This document shows, piece after piece, positions 25,472-35,318 of a stretch of 64,000 bases of DNA. Numbering within the stretch: the stretch's first letter is position 1; each line of letters begins with the position of its first letter. The translations under genes were made by a program, and so were the position numbers. A model generated the notes under the pieces. That model did not search any database. It was given only the letters and a program-made list of their open reading frames with translations, and had not been told where the DNA came from. This stretch comes from Cyclaneusma minus (Eukaryota; Ascomycota; Leotiomycetes; Marthamycetales; Marthamycetaceae): NCBI GenBank assembly GCA_037179335.1, contig JAKZHN010000003.1:1054001-1118000 (forward strand). The letters run 5' to 3'.

Positions 25472-26354
25472 TCATGCGAGCATGGCGCGCCGTTCTTCCT
25501 CCAGCTTTTCCAGGCTAGTCTCTTCGGTAGTCCCCCACACCTGCCAGGGGCTTTCCTTCCCCCGCATCAACCTCCTCTGTATCACCACATATTCCACCAC
25601 ATCCTTCTCTTTCCCAGACCCGGCTACAACACTTCCATCCGGCCGGTACCGCGTAAGCTTCTGCCGGGAGACAACCCGGACGACAGCCTGGCGCATGCCA
25701 GAGTGGTCCACAGGTAGTTTGAAAGCTCGATTCGAGACGACCCGGGCGCGCTTGAGCTTCACCATCTCCCATTGCATCTTGTCCTTCCCCCTCGCGTGTA
25801 TTCGTGCGATGAAGTTCTGCAATAAGCCGCCGTCCACGCACACCTTCTTCAGCGTGGCCAAGTCGCCTTCCGCGAATGCTGTATACATCTGCCGGTGCAG
25901 CGCCACGGCCGTAGGCTTTATTTGTCGAAATTCAAGCTTGGGCCGTGGTTTATTCTTCGAGATCATAAACTTGTACACGCCAAGCTGTACCAGGTCGCTG
26001 AGCCTAGTCCTCAACCGAATCCAATACAGTTTGAGTAGATCGCCGGGCCGAGTCAATGGCGGCCGATTGAGGCCTGTTGGCGGGATGAAGGTCGCTGTCC
26101 GTACAATCAGCTGTGTTATACAGACGGTCTCAGGCCCGGGAGAGCATACATGGAAACAAGCCGACGTCAGCGACGAGCTGTTGCTGTTCTTTGCCCAAGA
26201 CACGGATACTGCGCTCGGCGGGTGGCTTTTGTGAGTGGTACCCATTCCCTTTCGCAGCGCGAAGGAAGGATTGAGAGAAGCATCGGCGGGCAGGGAGGAG
26301 AGAGGGCTGGAAGTGCAGGGTGGCACCCAGAGGCCGCCGCAAGCATTGCGCCAT
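25472..26354 (-). CDS. Mitochondrial Tim44-like protein, mL45/MBA1 type
   Basis: Two exons (26354-26150, 26094-25472) give 275 aa. The N-terminus (MAQCLRRPLGATLHFQPS, then RRCFSQSF) looks like a mitochondrial presequence. The C-terminal ~170 residues form a Tim44-like fold with AFAEGDLATLKKVCVDGGL, then QAVVRVVSRQKLTRY and WQVWGTTEETSLEKLEEE. In fungi this family is the large-subunit protein mL45, related to yeast Mba1, which positions the mitoribosome at the inner membrane for co-translational insertion. The splice is set by phase: a donor one base into a codon and the GGACAG acceptor restore the frame over a 55 bp intron. Confidence 0.82.
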
Positions 26355-26610
26355 GGTGAGGAGAGGGAGGAAAGGCGTGTGAAGATGCCGAGCTCAACTC
26401 ACTCCCACGGAGCAAGAAACATGTAATGTCGGAATATACGCCAGACCGGTCTGAGACCATAGGTCGGGCGGGCAATCAACTGGATGCTCAACATAGTGGA
26501 TGGAATAAATTTGTTGGCGCCTTACAGCCTCCTCCAGGCACCCACATTCAGCCTCGCTGCTCATTTCGGACTCGGACTCCGGTCATCACTCAGATCTGTT
26601 CCGCTCGTGA
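26355..26610. other. Divergent region between the mL45-like gene and EOS1
   Basis: Holds the promoters of both genes and, somewhere, the missing first coding exon of EOS1. ATGs at 26426 and 26484 are candidates, but no convincing donor could be joined. Confidence 0.3.
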
Positions 26611-28104
26611 ATTGGGCAACAACGGCATCGAGTCTTCGCACTGAAGTCACCGAGAAGCAGCACAGTATTGACGCTGGCTGAATCTCGTCCGCTCCCTCAG
26701 CCGCAGGCGGCCTCCTCTCCCTTGTCCCCACAAGCCAGCCTTGGCCCGCCGCCCGAGTCTCAGACTGCACCGCGCAAGCCTGCCCGCCATCCTCAATTCG
26801 CTGTCCTGCTGGGTCTGGACAAGAGATGGCACCTGCCCCTACTTCTCTGCAGAGCCCTCTCCACTGTCCCAGCCCTGTGGTGGGGCCTGAGATGTGCCTT
26901 GACATGTCTAGGTGATCTTCTCCTGACCGAGGGCCCGAATGAAGGGCCATGGGACGCAGAGCGGCGCTTTCGCATCACTGAAGTTTTTCTGGCTGTTCTC
27001 TGGGTGAGTGTTGAGTTCGACATGGCTTCGTCTGCTTCTCTTTGGTAGCAAGTTGGCTGTAAGCAAGTGAAGCTGATAATCCATCGCCAGTGCTTCTCAG
27101 CTGCGTATCTGAGTTTTTTCTTTACTGATTGTTTGATGTCGCGATGGTGAGTGCCTTGAGAGCGAATCCAACCCCACCTACTGAAGGAGTATGGGAAGCT
27201 CACCCGCTGCAGGTTGTTGAATTATACGCCTCAGGGTAAGTTCTTTTACTTTTCAAAATGCCGACTCGAGTCTTCTCCAGCATCGAGTCTCCTTGATTGC
27301 GAAGCCTTTCACACCTGGCCCCGCATCATCTCAAAGGGGACTGAAGAAAGCAAAGATTCGGTGTGTTTGATACCCAAATCGAATGATACGAAATGGGGTA
27401 CATTATTCCATGCCCATCTCATGGATGACACCATTTCATGCACAACCGTTCCGAATGGCGTCGCGGATCTCTCGACGATGCTCTCATGGTTTACAAGCTG
27501 CTAGACCTGTATTTCAAGCTTGGGGCAAACCATACCTCATCGAGATTGTCAGGGTCGTCAATGGCGGTCTAAGGAGCAATGCTTTTGGCGCACATGTATC
27601 TCAGCCACTGCCGTTGGGCAGGAAGTACTTCGATTGAATCCCTAAGACTCCCCTATTAACGGCGCTCTGTTCTCTAGCAACCCTCGTACGTCTTCTCACC
27701 ATCAATTCCGTGAATGCATATGCTACTTCCTGGGTACTCTACATATCAGGGGGTTCCGAAGATTCTCGCCTCCTCCTACCTGCGTGGATCACCATAGCTA
27801 GCGTAAGACTTAATTCTATTCATCACCATCAGCGTTGCCTGCTGACATCTGAAACCCGATTTAGACGTTGACGGTCTGCTATCACCTGACCCAGCGCAAG
27901 ATCAATATTCGAAGGGAGACCTCGGCCTCGCTGAGCGTCTTTTCGATAGCAAGCTTCATCAGCATGAGCTCTTTGCTGCTGCAACTCCACCTTGCTCGGG
28001 CGGACGCGCCTTCCGTGCCTTTACTTGCGTTTGTCGAGTGGCTGTGGGTTCTTACTCAGAGAGCTTTTGTTCACAGCCTTGGGGGGAGCAACACAGATCT
28101 ATAG
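26611..28104 (+). CDS. EOS1: N-glycosylation protein Eos1 (5' end unresolved)
   Basis: ER membrane protein implicated in N-glycosylation and oxidative stress tolerance in yeast. Exons read with confidence: up to 27003, 27091-27146, 27213-27235, 27678-27802 and 27865-28104. Signature stretches are DKRWHLPLLLCRALSTVPAL, WDAERRFRITEVFLAVLW, the AYLSFFFTDCLMSRWLLNYT region built across two introns, and TLTVCYHLTQRKINIRRETS. There are four hydrophobic segments. The frame is open from 26611 but has no ATG before the conserved region, so a first exon lies upstream. The intron before 27678 is long (442 bp). The family assignment rests on the ordered signature and is strong; the start is unknown. Confidence 0.85.
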
Positions 28105-28492
28105 CCACAGCATGCGATGGTTGGAATTTACTGCAAGGATTCAAGGATGAGCCATGTATTGAGAGAGAACGTAGCCTTTGCGAGTATTGTGGCCCTATTG
28201 GCACTAGCGAGCACGACAACGGGTGTCTGCAATACCACCATTCCTAATTCTGTAGAAGCGCAAAATCAAACGTCCTTCAAAGCAAAGCCTTGCCGTACCA
28301 GCCTTCCCATGCATTCTCGCTGTCGTTCTATCGAAGAATTCGGGTATCACCCAACGCCACTCGCATACCATGAATGAATGACCTAGCCATCGAGGAGGCG
28401 AGGCAAGAAGTAAAGAAATTATTGTCTATGCGCGCTTCTGTCGGAGGTCCTCGAGACGATGGCCAGGGATCATGGAGCTGGACTTGTCGGGC
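28105..28492. other. Convergent EOS1/SUI1 spacer
   Basis: Tail-to-tail 3' flanks. No gene or repeat recognised. Confidence 0.4.
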
Positions 28493-29257
28493 TTAGAAAC
28501 CGTGGACCTATGAGAAGTCAGCTGGAGATGGTCAGCCGAGGGTGGAGTCGAGGGTAGCAAACCTTGATTGTCTTGGCATCCAACTCCAATCCCTCCTTCT
28601 TGTCGGTGAGGAACTCCTGAACATCCTTGCGCTGGTCGCCCTGGAGCTGAATCACCTCGCCCATCTCAGTGTCGACAACGATGGTGCCATTGCAAGCTAC
28701 AGTGATCTCGTGTCAGCCATGTCCTCTGTATCCCCTCGCTCCACAGACGGCAGCAGCTTACCGAACTTCTTCTTGATGACCTTGAGGATCTTCTTCTGGT
28801 CGAATTTCTTGGGAAGGCCTTGGACCGTGGTCAAAGTCTTACGACCATTGCGCTCTGCAGAATCGATTAGTCAGCATGAGCCATCGACGGATGAGAGCGT
28901 ATGACGTCGAGTGAGGCTGCAGCGTGGCGACGGGCATCTGCCAGAAGTGGAGAATGGCTGGGACGTGTGGACGTACGTTGGATGCGAATGTGTATGTAAT
29001 TCTGCGACTGTTTGGTCTCTCCGGTATCTTCGTCGGCTTCGGCGAAGGGGTCTGCGCAATGATGGTCAGCAGGTGAAGCAGAAAGGACAGTTGTGTTTGC
29101 AGTGACATGGTCTGTCGCCTTCGAGACTGCAGGAGCAAGAACTGCTACGACTGCTCCTGGCGCAGGCAGCGCTCACACGGCGGTGGGCGGGCGCCCTTGG
29201 CCGAGCGAGGGAGGGGCGTAGTCACTCACCGAAGGTCTTGAGATTTTCGATTGACAT
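28493..29257 (-). CDS. SUI1: Translation initiation factor eIF1 (Sui1)
   Basis: Small factor that binds the 40S subunit and enforces AUG selection. Five exons (29257-29230, 29051-28977, 28854-28762, 28696-28563, 28507-28493) give 114 aa, the usual size. Start MSIENLKTFDPFAEADEDTG, then YIHIRIQQRNGRKTLTTVQG, the KKFDQKKILKVIKKKFACNG basic strand-helix and a final exon of only five codons (VHGF and stop). All splice phases agree. No long exon exists, which is why the gene shows poorly as open frames. Confidence 0.96.
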
Positions 29258-30090
29258 AAACTCGAGTGTTCCTGGGTCGCTGGGGTAAAGGGTTTGTTGG
29301 TGGGGTCAAAGGCGCGACAAGTCGGTGATCGCGAGGGTGGGCTTTGTGGATGTGTGGATGTTGCGCGTGAAAGTGTTGTGGTTGAAGAAGAACAGTCGTG
29401 GTGTGGTGGAAGAGATTAGAGAACAGAGTTGAGGCGGGGCTCCGGCTGTGCCTGCGGGTCGCACTTGCCAATTTAACCTTCTAGTCACGTGACTAACGGT
29501 GCCAACTTTGTTCCAACCACCGCCAACATACCACCGCTATGTGGGGCTCAACTAACAACTTCACTTTGATCAACCACGGCACAGCAATGATCCATCATCC
29601 ATGCTTTCGACTTTCTGCCACCCGCTCAGTACAGATCTGTCTGATCATTGCAAGCTCTGACTACAACAGTCGCGACTGGCTGCAACTGCAAGGCGCTGTC
29701 AACGTGCTGAGCCCCCTGCTTGCTTCTGATTAGTTGGAACATTCCTGAATCCTGATTACTTTGCATTTGCAAGACTGCTGGTTCTTTAGATATTCTGTGA
29801 TTCCGGGCTATGCCTTTTACCTGCATTGCACTGTTGAGGGTGGCATTCACTGTTGTCACCATTCATCAAAGACGCCGCTTGTGTTGAGATTCTTTCATTC
29901 ATTCTACACCTAGTGGTTTGGGAAGGCACTGTGTCCCTGCCTAGAGTGACGAGTCACAGAAAAGCAGGCTTCATTGAGCGGTTCCCAATCTTTTTCATCA
30001 TGAGGGGAAAACGCTTACGGGTGCCCTGCCTTTTTGTAGCGGCCTGAACATGCGGACACAAGATAACGTGGACCACGATGGCATCATGCA
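29258..30090. other. Region between SUI1 and the HMG-box gene
   Basis: SUI1 promoter and 5' leader at one end, 3' flank of the HMG gene at the other. No gene recognised. Confidence 0.4.
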
Positions 30091-31486
30091 TCATTCCGTC
30101 TCCTTGTTTTCATCCTTTGCCTTCTCCGCAAGGCGTTGAAAGTGCTTCCTGACATCCTCAGAAGCTTCCTTCCACATACCAGAGATCATTTTCGCTGCCT
30201 TCATGTCAGTTAAGTCGTTTCAAAGCGGCTGGGAATGTTGACTTACAGAAGTCTGCACAAGACATGTCGGGGTAGTCGGGCTTGAGAAGCGCATGTTGGT
30301 GTTTTCTGTACAGGATCCAAGAGTTGGGACTGCGGTATGTGGGTTTCTGGGTCTTCTTGGTCGGGCTCTGAGCTGGCGCTGGGAATCCAGGCTTTTTGTG
30401 CTGCACGGCGCTGGGAGCACGCATGAATGGCAGAGCCTGACTTGAAGCTGACATGAATGGCAGAGCTCGACCTGGAGTTGGCGCAGTGGAGGGACCAGAG
30501 CCACCGATTGGACGGTAAGTGGCTTGCAGTCGAAGTTTGAACCGGTCAGATGGAGTTGGGAGATTTCGGGGTGCGCCAATATGGTAGACATCGATCTCTG
30601 TATCATGAATGAGAGCTGTGTCTTCTTCCAATCTCGTGGCAAATCTGTCCAGTGCCGCTCTGACCCCAGTGGGACCCATCTGATCTAAAAAAGTGTTAAC
30701 ATGGAAGCATGTAACGAGGTTCACGGTGGACGTACTGTAAGTAGAGCGTGGGATCAGAATCTGGGGCTTTGACATCTTGAACGACTGGATCATAATGCTC
30801 CACATCTCTGGAAGTTGCTGCTTCTCAGTGTCGGTCAGGGGCGGCGCTGGAACCTTCGGTGCAGGTGGTGGATCGCCGGTCAATGACGGCGCTGCAGCTT
30901 TTGGCGGAGGTGGTGGAGCGCCTTGCGGCATCTGGGGAACTGTTCGGTTGGCAATGGAGAAAGGAGAACCAGGCAACAAGAGCGCAGGCCTGGGACCAAA
31001 CTGGGATGTACGTTGAGGTGGTGCATGCTGGGCTTGCCATGGAGCACCCGATGAGCCAGGAAGTCCAAGGGCTGGACCATCGTTGCGAGACGAGCCTGGG
31101 AGCCCGAGGGCAGGACCATTGTTGCGAGACGAGCCTGGGAGTCCAAGGGCAGGTCCGTTGGCAGGACCCGTGTTTTGAGACATGCCAGGAAGCCCAAGGG
31201 CAGAATAATGAACAGGATTATTGGCAAAGCCAGTGTTGCGAGACGATCCAGGGAGTCCAAGGGCAGGTCCAAGGGCAGGTCCATTGGCAGGACCAGTATT
31301 GCCAGATGTGCCAGGGAGCCCAAGGCCAGGATCATTGGCAGAACCAGTGTTGCGCGACATGCCAGGGAGTCCGAGGGCAGGATAACGAACGGGATTGTTG
31401 GCAGAACTAGTGTTGGGAGACGAGCCAGGGAGTCCAAGGGCAGGGTTACCATCCTCGGGGAGGACGTTGGATGGACCTGCGGCCAT
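30091..31486 (-). CDS. HMG-box mating-type-like protein with repeat-rich N-terminus
   Basis: Three exons (31486-30736, 30684-30247, 30194-30091) give 430 aa. The first 145 or so residues are imperfect repeats of an ALGLPGSSRNTGPANGP type, then Pro-rich sequence. Residues ~230-290 resemble the region N-terminal to the HMG box in MAT1-2-1 proteins. The HMG box is at the C-terminus (about 367-430), starting RSPNSWILYRKHQHALLKPD and ending KAKDENKETE, without the usual basic tail. An intron splits Ser397 in phase 1 at the position aligned with Ser200 of the neighbouring MAT1-2-1. The 51 bp first intron has no stop, so its removal is inferred from a GTACGT donor and a better family alignment. It could be a third MAT transcription factor (MAT1-1-3-like or a diverged MAT1-2-1). 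It diverges from the gene at 31841. Confidence 0.8.
31041..31470 (-). repeat. Minisatellite coding for ALGLPGSSRN-type repeats
   Basis: Tandem, imperfect coding repeats inside the first exon of the HMG gene. On the plus strand a GGGAGTCCAAGGGCAGG-like unit recurs about ten times with variable spacers. Copy number is likely variable between strains. Confidence 0.8.
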
Positions 31487-31840
31487 CGTGATTCTGGTGG
31501 AGGAGGTAGAGGGAAAGGCAAAGAGGGAGATGGAGCAAAAGTACTTGAGCGAGAGGGTGACGGTGCAAGTCTTGCTCAGGCTTTTGTTGACAGTCCCAAG
31601 CGCAGGTTATTGACACGGCGATTTCCCCTACTGTTATTTACTGAAGCGCTCTTAATTGCGGAAGATCCAAGCTACGGTTCGCCAGCTCATTCTGCAGCTC
31701 AAGCAAAAGTCCTCTCCCTCCCTGACTGACTGGAAAATCCGACATCGTCATGACCAGCTGTGACACAGGTACGAACACCTGTTCTACTTCCAGCCCTCAA
31801 AACTAATCGAGGTTCTGTGTTTCAAGGCACTTCGCGCACA
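31487..31840. promoter_or_regulatory. Divergent promoter region, HMG gene and unidentified MAT-region gene
   Basis: 354 bp between two divergent ATGs, so the two genes share their upstream sequence and may be co-regulated. No specific site is claimed. Confidence 0.5.
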
Positions 31841-32801
31841 ATGGACCGCATCAACGATGTTGGCCTCGCCAGCGCGAACATGGGTACGTTGAACATGCTT
31901 CCTGTCCCGTCGCTGACCTCGTCCTGACTGAGACCCTTCTAGTGACAGAAGACTCCCTGAGAAGCTTTGAGCAAGCCCTTATTTTTCTCCTCAAAGACTT
32001 CGTCTTCGACGTTCCTCTCACGGCCGACGGAAAGCCTGGATCCGTTGCAGAGGCTTCAATGCCCCAGCTGGTTTCACATCTCGAGAAATGCGCCACGCTC
32101 TTGTCACAAAAACAGCTTATGTCTCCAACGTGTCGTCAACGCTTTCTTCGAGATTTCTCGGCCATCTTCAAAAGGATGATGCTCATTGTGACGATCAAGA
32201 GAAACGGAAATATGCGGCAACGTCAGGCGAAGAGTTGGACCCTTGCCGAGACCACACCTGCGCTCCATCCTCACTCAGCCTTGGAGGTGCCGCCTTGGAC
32301 CAAGTTTCTTAGCCGTCAGGAATCTGAGGGAGAAACTGTGGTCCACAACATCCCTATCGTCGGTGTCAGGCTGGTGGGACGCATGCGGGCTCAGTATGCC
32401 AAATTGGAGAACGAGTTCATAGCGGTTAGTGAAAGCCACTTGACTGGACGTCACTTTATCCAGCTGTACTGCGACTGGTCACTGAATTCCTTAATTTAAC
32501 ACTACATTGGACCTTGGCTAACGATATATTTATTCAGGCTGGACGAGTTGTGCGAGAGGTCCCTGGAGACTACGCCACCCTGGCAGCTTCGACAGGAGAA
32601 AACTACGCCTTGCTATCCCGACGAAGTGGAATGGCCAATGTTTCATTGGGCTTTCGAACTGGCCAAAGGAAAACATACAGCATGGAAGATGACGAAGTCC
32701 AAACAGTCGAAAGCATTTCTCAAGACTTGATGGATATGTCTGGCCGTAACACGAGGGTTGAGGCGGATACGATCCCGTTTGTGAGAGTGCTTCGCGACTA
32801 G
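31841..32801 (+). CDS. Unidentified protein in the mating-type region
   Basis: Three exons (31841-31883, 31943-32424, 32538-32801) give 262 aa in frame. The start is MDRINDVGLASANMVTEDSL. The first half is helical with hydrophobic and basic stretches (ALIFLLKDFVFDVPLTADGK; RQRFLRDFSAIFKRMMLIVT). The second half contains NIPIVGVRLVGRMRAQYAKL and an acidic C-terminus. No signal peptide, membrane segment or DNA-binding motif is recognised. It sits between two MAT genes and shares a promoter region with the HMG gene, so it may be a lineage-specific accessory MAT gene. That rests on position alone. Confidence 0.65.
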
Positions 32802-32949
32802 CACTTTCCGGTGTGACTTTCGTGGCGCAAATATGGCGGCCGTGGATGGTCGGGCATATAGCTATTCATGTACAATCTACAGAAACCTGACGACATTGCA
32901 TCAAGTTCTCATGCGTGAGGTTTGAGATTCAAGCACTGTGAGTCTGTAA

Positions 32950-33204
32950 TTTCCGAGCGCTATATGTACTATAATTATAAATAGCAAATATTAATCCAGA
33001 TGTTTCGATTGATAGTAGTGCTTGATTTTCTATATATTAGCTATATTAAGGGTCTATTATATATGAAGTCTTTTTAATATAAAAGTATATACAAACAAAG
33101 TATTATAAGCCATTTATAGAAATAGAAAACAATATTTTATTTATTTGCTATTTAAATTATTTAAGATCGAAACAACAATAAGTACAAATAGTACTAATAA
33201 AAGT
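32950..33204. other. AT-rich island at the MAT boundary
   Basis: Conspicuously AT-rich relative to its surroundings, with long A/T-only runs. It ends exactly where flank block A begins. No coding content is believable. Confidence 0.6.
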
Positions 33205-33500
33205 GCTGTATAACTAAGCCATCCGCTATAATCCACGTCCGCCATCGCTTTTTTATATAAACCGCCATTTTTTTTATATTCGCCGTTGCCTTGTATATAT
33301 ACCACTACGAAATTCAACAAATGCGTGTTTTTGCCAAAGAACAATGTCTGGGCTATACACCATTAATTATCCCCACGCGCCGACTTATACTAGACCCTTT
33401 ATTCTTTCTATACCGTCCGCTACAATTGGCAATAGAAAAGAGAAAGAGGAAGCAAGCGGAAAAAAGGGTGCTCGAGTCCATCATAAGTTGAGGCTGGTGT
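33205..33500. repeat. Direct repeat A (3' flank of MAT1-1-1)
   Basis: Aligns along its whole length with 35025-35318. Both begin GCTGTATAACTAAGCCATCC and both end at GTTGAGGCTGGTGT. Differences are mostly transitions plus small indels. Confidence 0.92.
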
Positions 33501-33531
33501 CGAGCTTCCATCATTTCCCATCAGTCTTAGG

Positions 33532-34655
33532 TTATTCGAACAGAGAGTACTTGTCGAGTTCCTTGTCGGCGATAGGGCACTGGCCATTTTCAAAGCTCTC
33601 AAAGCCGAAGAAGTCGTCCATGGCAATCGGACAGGAGAGATCGAGAGCTGTGTTGTCGTAGAGATCTGCTTGTTCAAAGTCCATATCCCCGAAGCCAAAT
33701 AGTGGGTTCTCCGAGTCCCATAATGCTGAAGAATCTCCCATCCATTCGTAGTCGTCTCCGAGATGATCAAGTTCCATTTCAGTAGGCTCGAAGGAGGGAG
33801 GATTGTATTCGTGCATACTGGTGTACGGGCAGCTGGTTCCAAGAATCTCAGCGATTGCGTTTTCGGGATTCGTGTTCAGGGTGTGCCGGGTGTATCTGCA
33901 GAGCGCATCGGAAGGATTGAAGGTGAGAGAGGTGGCCAGCTCGTAGTCGCGCTGAGAGTCAACTTCTTTTATGATCTCGCATCCTTTGCTGACAACACCA
34001 TCCAGAATGACGTGTCGTAGGATATCAGCCTCGCTGAGCAAGTGTTCAGCAGGCGCAGTAACATAGCGCGGGAGGCTTTCCAGATTTGGTGGCGACGTTT
34101 GCACAGCGCGTCCTTCATTAATGACCCAGTTCAGACAATGCATGTAGTCCTTGGGCTCAATGAGAGAAAGCGGAGATGCTACCGATGCGAGGAATTGATC
34201 AAGCGGAACATTCTCCTTGCCAACCAGGTCGCGAATTCTGGAGTAGACTGATGCGATTAACTGCCACTTGCCTGCGCAAAAAATGTCAGTGGATCTGGCG
34301 CGTTATGTTTTTGGCAGAACTACTCACCATGAAATGGATCAGCTTGCCACATGCAAGTCAGGACGGTTGAGATATCTTTTTGCTGGACTATGGTGAACAT
34401 CTTGGAATAGTACGCTCTGAAAGCCATCCATGAGTTCAAAGGCCTTTTTTTCTTTGGGCTGGTTGTAGAAGTCGCCTCGGCGATGCTGGGTGGAGTTGCC
34501 GTCATGTTGATAGTGGCTCGCAGTAGGTCTTGCTGCGCAGGCGACATTTGGGCGAATTGTTCAGCGAAGTCGAGCGTTGCTCGGTCCATCGTGGATGAGT
34601 ATGTCAACTGCGTGTTTGAGTACGCCGACTGCGTGGTTGAGTACGTCGATTGCAT
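33532..34655 (-). CDS. MAT1-1-1: Mating-type protein MAT1-1-1 (alpha-box)
   Basis: Master regulator of the MAT1-1 identity, a transcription factor with the alpha-box DNA-binding fold. Two exons (34655-34328, 34271-33532) give 355 aa. The alpha box is at about 68-124 (KKKRPLNSWMAFRAYYSKMF, then CMWQADPFHGKWQLIASVYS). The intron splits the Gly110 codon inside it, at the position commonly found in Pezizomycotina. The N-terminus carries three 7-residue repeats (QSTYSTT, QSAYSNT, QLTYSST). The C-terminus is acidic and probably activating. The first ATG in frame is used. Same orientation as MAT1-2-1, with homologous upstream and downstream sequence. Confidence 0.94.
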
Positions 34656-34753
34656 TTCTGCAGAAGAAAGGTGTTTGAAGGTGGTAGAAGAAGTCTGGAG
34701 TGCTGGGAACAAAGAGAACCAAGCGCACTAGTCTAGCTGTGTTGTAGAACTTC

Positions 34754-35028
34754 GGTGATGGTTGCAACGTGGAGTTGTTGCGCGTATATATAGCGAGCTG
34801 CAGAAAGAGAGAGGTATACAAAGGCACTTGTCAGAAAGTGAGAGAGAAAGTTGTGTAAAAAAGGAATTTTTGAAATCGTGGGCTATGCGAGATGGTTTTT
34901 TATAGGCTCGTCGTTGCGGCTAATAAAAGAGGCGAGACGGCAGCAAGCGAGGCGACTTTCTTTATTCTCCTAAACACTAAGCGTCAGGATTTGTTTATGC
35001 GCGCCACAGACGACAAATTCGAGGGCTG
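34754..35028. repeat. Direct repeat B (5' flank of MAT1-1-1)
   Basis: Aligns along its whole length with 36632-36906. Both start GGTGATGGTTGCA and end CGAGGGCTG. Differences are almost all transitions, with this copy carrying A or T at most differing sites. It contains the MAT1-1-1 promoter. Confidence 0.92.
34785..34792 (-). promoter_or_regulatory. Candidate TATA box of MAT1-1-1
   Basis: TATATATA about 130 bases upstream of the MAT1-1-1 start, within repeat B. The same element (TATATA, 36664-36669) is conserved upstream of MAT1-2-1. Confidence 0.5.
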
Positions 35029-35318
35029 TATAACTAAGCCATCCGCTATAATTCACATTCGCCATCGCCTTTTTATATAAACTATTATTTTTCTATATTT
35101 GTTGTTGCCTTATATATATACCACTATAGAACCCAATAAATATATATCCTCGCCAAAGCACACTATCTGGGCTGTTTGTTACTAATTATCCCCACGCGCC
35201 GACTCATGCTAGACCCTTTGTTTTTTCCATCCTATCTGTTGTAGTTGGCAATAGAAAAAAAAGGAGGAAGCAAGCGGGAAAAAGGGTGCTCGAGTCCATC
35301 ATTAGTTGAGGCTGGTGT
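35025..35318. repeat. Direct repeat A' (3' flank of MAT1-2-1)
   Basis: Second copy of block A. It abuts block B through a shared GCTG (35025-35028) and runs into the last codons and stop of MAT1-2-1 (stop at 35302-35304). Confidence 0.92.

Noticed and set aside
30859..31729. Plus-strand open frames opposite the HMG gene's repeat region
   Set aside because: Antisense readings of the minisatellite. The minus-strand frame carries the HMG box and correct introns.
33141..33344. Small membrane-like open frame beside block A
   Set aside because: Lies in the AT-rich island and across the repeat edge. AT-rich DNA gives hydrophobic frames by chance, and the A' copy does not keep it.
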